From Desulfobacterales bacterium (lineage in GTDB: Bacteria > Desulfobacterota > Desulfobacteria > Desulfobacterales > Desulfosalsimonadaceae), in the NCBI GenBank assembly GCA_018335195.1, contig JAGXKN010000009.1:1-64000 (forward strand): a DNA stretch of 64,000 bases, read 5' to 3'. Within the stretch, counting starts at the first letter, position 1. Every line of letters starts with the position of its first letter. The translations under genes were made by a program, and so were the position numbers. Below the pieces are notes generated by a model that made no database searches, was not told where the DNA came from, and worked only from the letters and a program-made list of their open reading frames with translations. This document shows, piece after piece, positions 15,995 through 24,284 of this stretch.

Positions 15995-17428
15995 TTACGC
16001 CGTGCCGCCCAGGTATTCCAGATAACGTTCAAATTTCGACCGCATGGCATGCTCCGGAAATTTCCGCAGCAGGGTATTCATGATTTTCCTGGCCCGGTCT
16101 GCATCCATGAGCCGCTCGTGATATAACTGGGCCGCCCGGAAATAGGAAAGCGGGGCTTCGTCGGCATCAGGATGGGACTTGACCAGCCGGGAAAAAATCT
16201 TCAGTCCGTCCCTGAACCGGCCCTCCTCAGCCATCCATTCACCGATCTTGAACATGGTCGGCGCGTCTGCCGTAAAATTTGGGGCCACTTTTCTGCAGGC
16301 GTCATAGGCCTCCAACGCTTCCTTCTTTCGGCCTTCGGAGACCGCGGAATCCAGATAAACCGGTGCGTGCGCAAGCATGCCGGCCTTGTCGTTATTGTTC
16401 TTCAATAACTGAAAGTACTGCCGAGCCAGATCCGCGTTAAATTCCCCTCCCTGCTGCCGCCACTGGCCGATATGCTCGATGGCCTGGTCAAATCGGCCTT
16501 CCCGGCAAAGCACCGCAACCATCTTGGCTTCCCTTACAGCCGAATCATCCGGAATTTCGCGCTCCGATCGGGAACCGGTTTTGATATCATCGGCCTCAAT
16601 TTCGTAGCCAAGGGTTTCGTGATACTGGAGCAGTACGTAACCCATCAGGTGATAGGAAATCACGGTATAGTAATTTTCAGCAAAAGCAGCCAGGTAGGCG
16701 CTCAGCCAGACAGGGAGATACGGCATGAACCATTGCAAAAGGGCCCCCGGCGCACCTGCGAGAATGGCCAGAAAGACGAACATAATAAAGTAGGCTTTGC
16801 CGATCTTAAACGGCAGGGCCAGAAACGCGACGGGATTCAGCGCCGTGATCAGGCTTTCGGTGTTAACCAGCACGATAATCATGGAAGGCAGCATAAACAC
16901 CACCAGCAGCAGGTATAATAAACCGGCTATACCGCCCAACCGCCCTGCCACCATCGAGCCCAGCACGATCAGGATAAAAATCAGCGCCGCCTGCTTGACG
17001 ACCGGAATGACCACTTCCAGGAAGTTGCCGGAGACCATCTCGTCCACGCCCGGCGGGGTCAGTTTTCCCCGGGCCGTGCTTTTCAAGGCAACATAGGCAT
17101 AATTGAGCAAAAGCACCCAGCAGACAAACTGCACAATCCAGCTCCAGTAAACCAGGGCTCCCAGGGAGAGAATGGCCATGTAAATCATGGTACCGGTGGC
17201 CAGGGGATAAATAAAAAACCCGGGCAGGCGCTCCCAGAAAGGCTTGAGCACGGCGTCGGCCCCCACCCACCGGGTTTCGGCAAGGCACTTCGGGCAGGAA
17301 CGCATCAGCCGGTTACCTGACATTGCCCCGGAATCCTGCTTGATCACGCACTCCGAGCAGAAATCCTGATTACAGTTTGCACAATGCCAGTGCGCGGTCC
17401 GGGTCGGGTGCATGCTGCATGGCTTCAT
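15995..17428 (-). CDS. membrane protein with N-terminal zinc finger and C-terminal TPR-like repeats
   Basis: The 477-residue protein starts at ATG 17428 behind AAAGGAG. Its first 60 residues form a B-box-like zinc finger (CSMHPTRTAHWHCANCNQ, FCSECV) and a second Cys pair (CPKC). Five or six transmembrane helices follow between residues about 75 and 270, for example ILSLGALVYWSWIVQFVCWV and LLYLLLVVFMLPSMIIVLV. The last 180 residues are helical repeats of TPR type (FDQAIEHIGQWRQQGGEF, GRFRDGLKIFSRLVKSHP). I do not recognise a defined function. It is convergent with the rhomboid gene, whose product also ends in TPR-like helices. Confidence 0.7.
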   Translation of the reverse strand: MKPCSMHPTRTAHWHCANCNQDFCSECVIKQDSGAMSGNRLMRSCPKCLAETRWVGADAVLKPFWERLPGFFIYPLATGTMIYMAILSLGALVYWSWIVQFVCWVLLLNYAYVALKSTARGKLTPPGVDEMVSGNFLEVVIPVVKQAALIFILIVLGSMVAGRLGGIAGLLYLLLVVFMLPSMIIVLVNTESLITALNPVAFLALPFKIGKAYFIMFVFLAILAGAPGALLQWFMPYLPVWLSAYLAAFAENYYTVISYHLMGYVLLQYHETLGYEIEADDIKTGSRSEREIPDDSAVREAKMVAVLCREGRFDQAIEHIGQWRQQGGEFNADLARQYFQLLKNNNDKAGMLAHAPVYLDSAVSEGRKKEALEAYDACRKVAPNFTADAPTMFKIGEWMAEEGRFRDGLKIFSRLVKSHPDADEAPLSYFRAAQLYHERLMDADRARKIMNTLLRKFPEHAMRSKFERYLEYLGGTA

Positions 17429-17524
17429 GAGGTATACACTCCTTTTTGGGGCGTTAAAACCGGATACAACTTTTTACGGATTGATATAAACGGTTTTTAT
17501 TTTTATGAAATATTTCGCCGGGAT

Positions 17525-18820
17525 TCAGGATAGCGCCGGCATCTGCATCGCTTTTTTCCGATATCCGAAATTCAGGGATGCCCGGGGCGCAATATTATGC
17601 ATACTGCGCAGAGAGCGCACCAACGTTCGATTCAGCTTGTAGATTTTTCGAAATGCCCAGTAATATCCGCGCATCAATTCTTCGGGCGTCATGGAAAACG
17701 GCGAGAAGATCAAGTCACTGGTGTGGTATCGCCCCCAATCCTTGTCCACGATGCGCCCCTGCCGGTCCATTTCATCATACAGCCGGGTGCCGGGAAAGGG
17801 TGTCAGGATGTGGAACTGGGTTGCATCCATGCCGCTTTTGCGGATAAAATCCACGGTGCGTTCAAACACGCCGGGATCATCGTCATCAAGGCCGAAAATG
17901 AAACTGCCCAGAACACTTATGCCCGCCTTCTGGCTTCTTTTGATCGCGGTTTTATATTTATCCGGTGAGTTCAACGACTTGGGCATCCGATTGAGGTTGG
18001 CCTCGGACAGGGATTCGAAACCGATAAACGCATATTTCCCGCCGCTTTTGGCATACAGGGACAGCAGTTGGTCATCAAAGGCAAAATTGATGTCAGACTG
18101 GCCGCCCCATACCCGGTTAAGCGGAATCAGTGTCCGGAAAAGGTCTCCGGCATAGCGCTTGTTTGCCGTAATGTTGTCATCCACGAAAAAGAAACTTTTT
18201 GTGTCAAAATTCTCAATCTCGCCGATGACTTCACTCACGAGGCGATGCCTGTATTTTCTGCCGAAAAAAGCACTTATCGCGCAGTATTCACAGTTATACG
18301 GGCACCCCCGGGTCGCCTGTAATGTATTGAATCCGGTGGCATACATGTTCTTGTTCAAAAGCTCCCGCCGGGGTACGGCCATCTGCTTCATTTCAATCAA
18401 GTGCCCTGCCTGGTAGACCGGCTTTAATGCCTGCTTTTCCGCATCCCGGATCACGCTTTCCCACACCGGTTCAGCCTCGCCGATCACCACGCTGTCTGCA
18501 TGGGCAAGCGCCTCTTCAGGCATGACCGATACGTGGAAACCACCCATCACCACCGGGGTTTTTCTTGCCCGGAATCCATCGGCGATCGCGTAAGCGCTGG
18601 GAAGTTCAGCCGTAAAAGCGGTTATTCCGACCAGCTCAACCCTGGCGTCAAAATCAACTGCGGTGGTCCGGGCCTCGAGAATCTCAACCGACCAGTCCGG
18701 GGGGGTCAATGCCGCAATGGTCGGCAGACTCAGGCGAACCATGCCGGCCTTGCCGGATTTTGACACGTGTCCCCAATATCCACTTTCAAGCCTCGGCAGA
18801 ATCAGGAGTAATTTTTTCAA
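17525..18820 (-). CDS. B12-binding-domain radical SAM protein
   Basis: The 431-residue enzyme is read from TTG 18820 (KKLLLILPRLESGYWGHV), because AAAGGAG lies seven bases upstream and this is where family similarity begins. The N-terminal cobalamin-binding-like domain has VVMGGFHVSVMPEEALAHADSV-type strands around residues 90-120. The radical SAM core follows, with the 4Fe-4S motif CPYNCEYC near residue 185, then FFFVDDNITANKRYAGDLF, IGFESLSEANLNRMPKSLN and GSFIFGLDDDDPGVF. Such enzymes methylate or rearrange unreactive carbons. The substrate cannot be read; hopanoid or lipid modification is a common role for this branch. It stands alone, with repeat copy A upstream. Confidence 0.85.
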   Translation of the reverse strand: MKKLLLILPRLESGYWGHVSKSGKAGMVRLSLPTIAALTPPDWSVEILEARTTAVDFDARVELVGITAFTAELPSAYAIADGFRARKTPVVMGGFHVSVMPEEALAHADSVVIGEAEPVWESVIRDAEKQALKPVYQAGHLIEMKQMAVPRRELLNKNMYATGFNTLQATRGCPYNCEYCAISAFFGRKYRHRLVSEVIGEIENFDTKSFFFVDDNITANKRYAGDLFRTLIPLNRVWGGQSDINFAFDDQLLSLYAKSGGKYAFIGFESLSEANLNRMPKSLNSPDKYKTAIKRSQKAGISVLGSFIFGLDDDDPGVFERTVDFIRKSGMDATQFHILTPFPGTRLYDEMDRQGRIVDKDWGRYHTSDLIFSPFSMTPEELMRGYYWAFRKIYKLNRTLVRSLRSMHNIAPRASLNFGYRKKAMQMPALS

Positions 18821-18857
18821 TGGCGCTCCTTTCAGAAGCAGTCTGGTTTTTCCGCGC

Positions 18858-18984
18858 GTAAACAACCAGTCGCAAAGCGGGTGGCTTTATATTCCCGCGA
18901 AGCGTGAGAATACAAAGACATGGAGTGTCTCTGTTTAAGTTTTGCAAACCCGTTGCTAAGCAGCGGTTTTGCAACAAAACAATC
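18858..18984 (+). repeat. structured intergenic repeat, copy A (about 127 nt)
   Basis: From GTAAACAACC to CAAAACAATC this segment matches copies B (26777) and C (29937) over its full length. It folds into four consecutive hairpins. Hairpin 1 is CCAGTCGC/GCGGGTGG with one mismatch, hairpin 2 lies around CCCGCGAAGCG, hairpin 3 is AGACA/TGTCT, and hairpin 4 is around CGTTGCTAAGCAGCG. It lies upstream of the radical SAM gene, which points away. No transposase is next to it. Confidence 0.8.
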
Positions 18985-19323
18985 CTGATGGGTGATAAAT
19001 TCCACAGACTTATTGAATATTTCAGGCAAAATGTCAATGGAAAAACCTGCAGGAGCGATTTTGCGCGTTATTTTTTCCAATGAGCGCAAATCAATAACGA
19101 CCAACTGCGAATCCGACCGGGAGATGATCTGTATTCCTTGCAAACCCGGACAATCAGGACGATTATATACAGGAAAAAGTCGTATATCTCCTCCCGTCAC
19201 GCTCGTCGGCGGTATGAACGAAATCTTTTGCGCATGACCGCGGGTTGAACTCAGTGCCTGACAGAACGGTTCAATATACGAACAGATACTGCGGATGGGG
19301 GATTCTTCATAAAAAGGGATCAA
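18985..19323 (-). other. possible hypothetical ORF cut by repeat copy A
   Basis: A minus-strand frame opens at TTG 19323 (IPFYEESPIRSICSYIEPF), overlaps the stop of the MobA-HD gene by 17 bases and stays open through about 113 codons to the repeat. It then reads through copy A to a stop at 18832. The part before the repeat has protein-like composition (SRSDSQLVVIDLRSLEKI, KIAPAGFSIDILPEIFNKS) and could be translationally coupled to the upstream operon. I do not recognise it. Its last 43 codons come from the repeat, so the original 3' end would be lost. It may equally be noncoding; otherwise the gap 18821-19306 holds only copy A. Confidence 0.35.
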
Positions 19324-20434
19324 TCGGCCGGCCGATCACCAGTTCCACGCGCCTGCAAACGGTTTTTGCCTGTTGCCACCGCTGCATTACCGCCTGCCGG
19401 CTCTCCGGGTCGCCTGCGAAACGCTCATATTTCGCTTGAAAACGCGCATCCAGGGGCCCGGGGCGCGAGTCCCAAACCAGCTTGTCAGCCAGGTAAACCA
19501 GTTCGGCCTCGCTGACCGGGGTGCTGTCAGCCGGGTCCCAGTCCGCATGGCAAGCCACGATATTGGCCAGGGCTACGGCAAACCCCCAGCTTCTGAGCTG
19601 AGATGCGCCGACAGCCGCATGATCCGGATGTCCCTTTGCGATATCGTGCAGCAGGGCACCGGCAACCACGAGATCGGTGTCCAATGGTATGCCAGTCGCG
19701 GCGTGTACCGCGTCTGCAAGTTTTTCCGCGATCCCGGCCACGGCGCGGCTATGCGCGACAATGTCCGAGTTCTTTCCGCAGACCCAATCCAGAAGAATCC
19801 GTGCCTCCCCGGGCACAGGTATGCCGTGCCGCTGCCAGAGCCCGACAGCCCTCTGATATTGTGCGGGCGTGTCAATATCCACCAGGATATGTTGATCCGG
19901 GACTGCCGCGGAAACCACAGCGGATTGTTCCAGCACCCCGCGCAGCCCCCGCGTGCCTTCATGTGCGGCGATTTTACCGCGCAGCGTCGCGCGGATCAAC
20001 GGGGGATGACCCGTTCGATCCCGGAAGGCCGGCACAATAGCATCAGCTTCAGGATTCGCGGACAAACGATCCAAAAGAACCTGAATCGTCAGGACGCGTA
20101 CCAGCGGGATATCCACCGGCAGGACGAAAAAGGCAGCCACGGTACCCGGCAACGCCGCCACCCCGGCCTGCACCGAGGAAAACATTCCGCGGTCATAATC
20201 GGAATGAATTACCGGGCGGGCACCTGCTTTGCGGACTGCGGGCAAAAGCTCATCTGCCCGGTGGCCCAGCACTGCGACAACATTTTCCAGTCCTGCCGAG
20301 GCAAACAGCCTGAGGCAATGTTCCAGGGCGGTATTCGGGCCGATGGCAAGCGCGGGCTTAAACCCGTTTTGCCGGGTAGAGCGCCCTGCGGAAAGAATGA
20401 TTGCACCGATCTGCCGCCGGCCCATCTTACTCAT
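19307..20434 (-). CDS. MobA-like nucleotidyltransferase fused to an HD domain
   Basis: The 375-residue protein has an N-terminal MobA/MocA-type nucleotidyltransferase domain (about 1-200). It shows AIILSAGRSTRQNGFKPAL, the conserved SDYDRGMFSSVQAG, LPVDIPLV with the metal-binding Asp, and TGHPPLIR. Residues about 210-375 are an HD phosphohydrolase-like domain with AHSRAVAG, GALLHDIAKG (the HD pair) and ANIVACHADWD. MocA-type enzymes add CMP to molybdopterin for xanthine-dehydrogenase-family enzymes. The upstream XdhC gene overlaps it by eight bases, which supports a role in molybdenum-cofactor maturation. The role of the HD domain is unknown. No molybdenum hydroxylase is in the window. Confidence 0.82.
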   Translation of the reverse strand: MSKMGRRQIGAIILSAGRSTRQNGFKPALAIGPNTALEHCLRLFASAGLENVVAVLGHRADELLPAVRKAGARPVIHSDYDRGMFSSVQAGVAALPGTVAAFFVLPVDIPLVRVLTIQVLLDRLSANPEADAIVPAFRDRTGHPPLIRATLRGKIAAHEGTRGLRGVLEQSAVVSAAVPDQHILVDIDTPAQYQRAVGLWQRHGIPVPGEARILLDWVCGKNSDIVAHSRAVAGIAEKLADAVHAATGIPLDTDLVVAGALLHDIAKGHPDHAAVGASQLRSWGFAVALANIVACHADWDPADSTPVSEAELVYLADKLVWDSRPGPLDARFQAKYERFAGDPESRQAVMQRWQQAKTVCRRVELVIGRPIDPFL

Positions 20435-21461
20435 TCCCGGCCCGCCGCTGAATCAGCTCGGCCACAATGCTGACTGCAATCTCCTCCGGGGTATCCCCCC
20501 CGATGTCCACCCCGATGGGACAGCTGACCCGCTCCAGATCCAACCGGGAGAATCCCTCGTCGCGCAGGCGCGCATATATGGCATCCCGTTTCCTCCGGCT
20601 GCCGATCATGCCGACATAGCCGGCCCGGGTACAGAGGGCCTGGGCCAGCACGGTTTTGTCATGCAAATGCCCCCGGGTGACAATCACGACCAGGCTGTCG
20701 GCCCGGAGGTCAAAGCCGTCAAAGCAGTCCGCAAACCCGGTCACGGTTTTGAGCCGGCAGTTTCCCGGGAAGTGCTGTGGGGAAAGAAAATCCGGGCGAT
20801 CGTCGAGTACAATGATATCAAAGCCCACGAATGCGCCAAGTACCGCGGTAGCCCGGCCCACGTGCCCGGCCCCGGCAATGAAAAGCCGGCCCGGAGCCTG
20901 CATGGGTTCCGCCACCACGATGCAACCGCTTTCCCGCTCAACAAACGGCAGTCGGGTCTTGCCCGCCCGATTCGGCATTTCCCGGCGCAAAGCTTCGGAC
21001 AATACCTCCGGGAGCCGGGAGGGCTCCCGCGTGCGGCAAAGCTCGTGGGCCTCGGGCGGGTCCTCCCGGAACGCCGTAAAAAGGACCCGGCCGTTGCCGG
21101 CATCCCAGTCGGCCAAAAGCTCGCCGAACAAGCGGATGTTTCCTGCAGTCGGCGCGATGTGTTCAATCAACACCTCCAGTGTCCCGCCGCAGATCATGCC
21201 GTCGGCGGCCGGATCCCCGCCTGTGAGGTTGATACGGATCAGCCGGCTCCGGCGGCGGTATAAAACGGTTCGGGCTTCATGCCGGACCGCGGCCTCCCCG
21301 GTTCCGCCGCCCACACTGCCGCATATGCGGTCATCTAGGGATACGGCCATCCGGCTTCCAGTGCGTCGCGGGGTGGATCCGGATGCGGATATAATCACCG
21401 CGCTCGCTACGGCCCGATCCGCGTTTAACTCAGAACAAATCATTTCAAGGATTGAACGCAT
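20427..21461 (-). CDS. xdhC: XdhC/CoxF family molybdenum-cofactor insertion protein
   Basis: The 344-residue protein is read from ATG 21461 (MRSILEMICSEL) because AAGGA sits seven bases upstream; the frame extends to 21500. It has the N-terminal XdhC_CoxI domain with SGSTPRRTGSRMAV, GSVGGGTGEAAV and the conserved GMICGGTLEVLIE. The C-terminal Rossmann domain shows LFIAGAGHVGRATAVLGAF, VVIVTRGHLHDKT, YVGMIGSRRKR and PIGVDIGGDTPEEIAVSI. XdhC binds and sulfurates Moco and delivers it to xanthine-dehydrogenase-type apoenzymes. The downstream MobA-like/HD gene overlaps it, so both are one operon. Confidence 0.9.
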   Translation of the reverse strand: MRSILEMICSELNADRAVASAVIISASGSTPRRTGSRMAVSLDDRICGSVGGGTGEAAVRHEARTVLYRRRSRLIRINLTGGDPAADGMICGGTLEVLIEHIAPTAGNIRLFGELLADWDAGNGRVLFTAFREDPPEAHELCRTREPSRLPEVLSEALRREMPNRAGKTRLPFVERESGCIVVAEPMQAPGRLFIAGAGHVGRATAVLGAFVGFDIIVLDDRPDFLSPQHFPGNCRLKTVTGFADCFDGFDLRADSLVVIVTRGHLHDKTVLAQALCTRAGYVGMIGSRRKRDAIYARLRDEGFSRLDLERVSCPIGVDIGGDTPEEIAVSIVAELIQRRAGNE

Positions 21462-21646
21462 CACTGTATCCTTGCCCGAAACCAGGGCATTGCCGCGCAT
21501 GCCGGCGGCGGATATATGACTTTATTGGGCCTGATTGGACTCATATGCAGTGTAATGCCGAATGCCGTCCGGGTCAAATCCCGTTTCACCGCAACCGGCA
21601 TACCGGATATCGTCTCCGGCAATGCCCGGCCCGTCATCTGCGCGGC

Positions 21647-21674
21647 TTGAAAAAACCTTTTTTCCTGCTATGGT
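21647..21674 (+). promoter_or_regulatory. possible sigma70 promoter of the ferredoxin-nitroreductase gene
   Basis: TTGAAA (21647-21652) and TATGGT (21669-21674) are 16 bases apart, 72 bases upstream of the start at 21746. The rest of 21501-21745 shows no gene and no riboswitch I can recognise. Confidence 0.35.
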
Positions 21675-21745
21675 TATCTGTTAGCCCCGGCTTGTGCCGG
21701 CAAGGGTACAAAACACCGAACCGAGATCACTGAAACGGAGAGGAA

Positions 21746-22624
21746 ATGATGCAAATCCAGCGACTGGAAGAACGGTGCAACGAATGCGGCCTGTGTGTAA
21801 AAGATTGCGTTGCCGGGGCGTGGCAGGAAATCCATGGCCAGCCCGAAATGGCCGCTCCGGAATTCTGCAACCAGTGCGGGCACTGCGTGGCGGTCTGCCC
21901 CAAAGGTGCGATCCGGCACGAAGGCCTGGATTTTAATCAAATCCGGAAGGTGGACAAAAACCGCCTGGACCCTGCGGTCTTTCGGGAAATCATCCGCAGC
22001 CGCAGAAGCATCCGCCGATACAAAGCAAAAATGGTGACGGATGAAACCATCCATGACATTCTAGCCCTTTCCGCACACAGCCCCACGGCCAGCAACAAGC
22101 AGAACGTGGCTTACACTGTGATTACGCATCCGGCCGTACTGCAGGATATCTCAAAAACCTTGTTCGGGTTTGCCAGAAAGCTTTATGACAAAACCCGGAA
22201 AGGTCCCGGGAAAGTGATTTACCGTTTTTTCAAAATGCTTTTGCCGGGAGAAGATCCGGACCGCTACATGAAACCCATGCCCTATTACATCGACCAGGCC
22301 GATCAGGGCAGGGACTACATTCTCCACGGTGCGCCGGTGCTGATCCTGGTGCATGCCCCCCAAAAAGGCAGTTTTCACAGTGAAAACTGCAACATTGCCG
22401 CGGCCAACATCATGAACGACGCCCATTCCCGCGGGCTTGGCACCTGTTATATCGGGTTTCTGACACTGGCCCTGAAATTTTCCGCATCCCTTCGAAAACG
22501 CGTTGCCCTGCCCCGGGGCCGCAAGGCGTATGCCTGCCTGGTGATGGGGTATCCGGCCTATGGCTATACCTGCACCACCTCGCGCAAAAAAAGAAGCATA
22601 AACTGGATTTCGGAAAAAACCTGA
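21746..22624 (+). CDS. nitroreductase family protein with N-terminal 2x[4Fe-4S] ferredoxin domain
   Basis: The 292-residue protein starts at ATG 21746 behind GGAGAGGAA. The first 65 residues carry two 4Fe-4S motifs, CNECGLCVKDC and CNQCGHCVAVCP. The nitroreductase domain starts at about residue 80 with the FMN-contacting RSRRSIRRYKAK, then SPTASNKQNVAYTVI, the FMN site in NIAAANIMNDAHSRGLGTCYIGF and a C-terminal VMGYPAYGY. The fusion takes electrons from a ferredoxin-type donor to FMN and on to a small organic acceptor. Ferredoxin-nitroreductases of this type are widespread in strict anaerobes; the physiological substrate is unknown. A terminator follows nine bases after the stop. Confidence 0.88.
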   Translation: MMQIQRLEERCNECGLCVKDCVAGAWQEIHGQPEMAAPEFCNQCGHCVAVCPKGAIRHEGLDFNQIRKVDKNRLDPAVFREIIRSRRSIRRYKAKMVTDETIHDILALSAHSPTASNKQNVAYTVITHPAVLQDISKTLFGFARKLYDKTRKGPGKVIYRFFKMLLPGEDPDRYMKPMPYYIDQADQGRDYILHGAPVLILVHAPQKGSFHSENCNIAAANIMNDAHSRGLGTCYIGFLTLALKFSASLRKRVALPRGRKAYACLVMGYPAYGYTCTTSRKKRSINWISEKT

Positions 22625-22632
22625 ATTTATCA

Positions 22633-22662
22633 TACCCGGCCAAAGTCTTTCGGCCGGGTACT
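22633..22662. terminator. terminator after the ferredoxin-nitroreductase gene
   Basis: TACCCGGCC (22633-22641) and GGCCGGGTA (22652-22660) form a perfect 9-bp stem with a 10-base loop. The T-rich run after it is short (CTTTCGG), but the location between two convergent stops (22624 and 22688) fits a bidirectional terminator. Confidence 0.65.
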
Positions 22663-22687
22663 TTCGGATGAATTTTTCAAAGGAAAT

Positions 22688-23239
22688 TCAGCAAGCCAGA
22701 AGGAGTTGCCGGGAGGCATACAAAGCGTGCAGGTCTTTTCGGGCCTGCTGGATCAGCGGAACTTCATCCGGGATTTTTCCGAAAAAGAAAAGATGGGCGC
22801 GGCAGGTACAGTCCGAGGCACCAAAGCCGGTAACTTCGCAACGCGCAAAATTCTGCGCCCAACCCGCCCAGTCGCACTCCAGCCGCGTTTTGGTTTCTGC
22901 AAACACGGCACCGGCAATTTCAGATTGCGGCAACAGGTAGTCAATATGCCAGTGGCAGCTTCCCGTTTTTACGGCATGACGGCGCAGCCGGGCTGCCAGA
23001 CCACCCGGGCCGCGTGCACTTCCCACATACCCGTAGAACCCCGGGACAAAATCAGACGTGCCGAGTCGCCCGACGCTTATCCTCGCATGCCCGGAAAACC
23101 TGAGAAAAAGCAGATACGTACCCGGAGTTTTGGGTATCTCGTTTTCCGCTTGGATGCGGACCTCCGGGACCGAGGTTTGCGGATCGATTTCATAAGCCGC
23201 CATCGGCGCGATGTCGGCAGATTCATCCCGATTCTCCAC
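22688..23239 (-). CDS. GIY-YIG nuclease-like protein (DUF123 type)
   Basis: The 183-residue protein starts at GTG 23239, with GGGAGG six bases upstream. Its core from about residue 40 is the DUF123/GIY-YIG-like domain: TPGTYLLFL, FYGYVGSARGPGGLAARLRRH with the GIY-YIG-type YVGSA-R pattern, and HWHIDYLL. The C-terminal CDWAGWAQNFARCEVTGFGASDC has conserved cysteines. In other bacteria this domain occurs alone or fused to endonuclease III. Nuclease activity is inferred from the fold only. The spore-photolyase-like remnant is upstream on the same strand, so both might belong to DNA repair. Confidence 0.78.
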   Translation of the reverse strand: MENRDESADIAPMAAYEIDPQTSVPEVRIQAENEIPKTPGTYLLFLRFSGHARISVGRLGTSDFVPGFYGYVGSARGPGGLAARLRRHAVKTGSCHWHIDYLLPQSEIAGAVFAETKTRLECDWAGWAQNFARCEVTGFGASDCTCRAHLFFFGKIPDEVPLIQQARKDLHALYASRQLLLAC

Positions 23240-23278
23240 AGAGCACCTCCCGGAGACGTTTACTTCATAATAAGGATA

Positions 23279-24186
23279 TTACCCTGATGCCGACATATCC
23301 GCGGCATCGAGCTGGCACACGCAACTGCAGCGCGAAGGCGCCAGGCCGGCATCCCGCCAGACTTCGGCTGATTCCTTGCACAGGGCGATCGGGCAATCGG
23401 AGTACTTTCGGATCTCATTGACTGCAAAAGAAAAAATTTCAGCGCGCGCAGACCGGTTCAAGCTGTATTTTCCGCTGGCGCCCCGCTTTTTGCAGGCCCG
23501 GGATCCGGCGGGAAACATAGGCTGCATGTTCCTGACCAGGCTCGGCAATTCCGGGCCGGTGGTAAACAAGGTGCGGCGCATATGGTAAAAGCCCGCCTCA
23601 AACCGGAGGGTGCCCAAGGTAATCCGCTCTGGCCGGACCTGCTGAAAAATACGTTGAATGGTTTCCGCATACAGGGAATAAACCGGCGCCCGGCGCCGGT
23701 GAGATGCTCCAGTGCCAGTGAGTCTGCAAGCTCGCCGCTGTTGAAAATCACCGGCCCGGAGCTTTGCGAAAGCCGTACTTCAATCTGCCGGGCAATCTTA
23801 TCGTACTGGGCCCTCACCGTGATAAAGGGAAATGCCGCTCGATAGGTCAATTTCAGGTAGCACCCGTCGCATTGATAAAAACACCCGTTGGATGCCAGTT
23901 TGAGCCGGTCAAAATCCGGGCAGATCACCCGCGTATCCGGCAGGTGGAAGCGATCCACCGTATTGCCCGATGCCGGGGAGATAAAAAGCACCTGTTTTCC
24001 GGCCCGGATCCGGTCCATCATGCCGCTTCCGGCCGCTGCCAGGACTTTCGAAGCAGCCTTTACATCGCTTACCCTTGCACTGCGTACGTATTGGCGGGGA
24101 ACTTCCGGGCATTTTTCTGCGATGCCCCTGGCGACCGGGTCATCCTGAATCTTTTCGTGAATGATAATCTCTTTGGGTTTCCACAT
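23279..24186 (-). pseudogene. spore-photolyase-like radical SAM protein, internally deleted and frameshifted
   Basis: The N-terminal part (ATG 24186 to about 23680) reads as the SPL family. It has the radical SAM cluster CFYQCDGC, then LKLTYRAAFPFITVRAQYD, then FNSGELADSLALEHLTGAGRR. After RFIP the frame turns to nonsense. In another frame the C-terminal part is present: YAETIQRIFQQVRPERIT, then TLRFEAGFYHMRRTLF and, to the stop at 23279, SRCSCVCQLDAADMS. The central barrel strands between these parts are missing, roughly 70-100 codons by family comparison from memory. The gene has therefore lost an internal segment and changed frame near 23670-23685. SPL-type enzymes repair spore photoproduct in DNA. 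Assembly collapse is the alternative to true decay. Confidence 0.75.
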
Positions 24187-24284
24187 GCTTCAACATTGAA
24201 AACCATTTGTAAAATTAAGCGCATTACCGCTGAACTCGCTGCAAATGCTTTATCCGTTTATTCCGGTTTTTGCAGGTTTGTATC

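Noticed and set aside
21566..21584. tRNA T-arm-like sequence GGGTCAAATCCC
   Set aside because: No anticodon arm, D-arm or acceptor stem can be folded around it; it sits in an ordinary divergent intergenic region.
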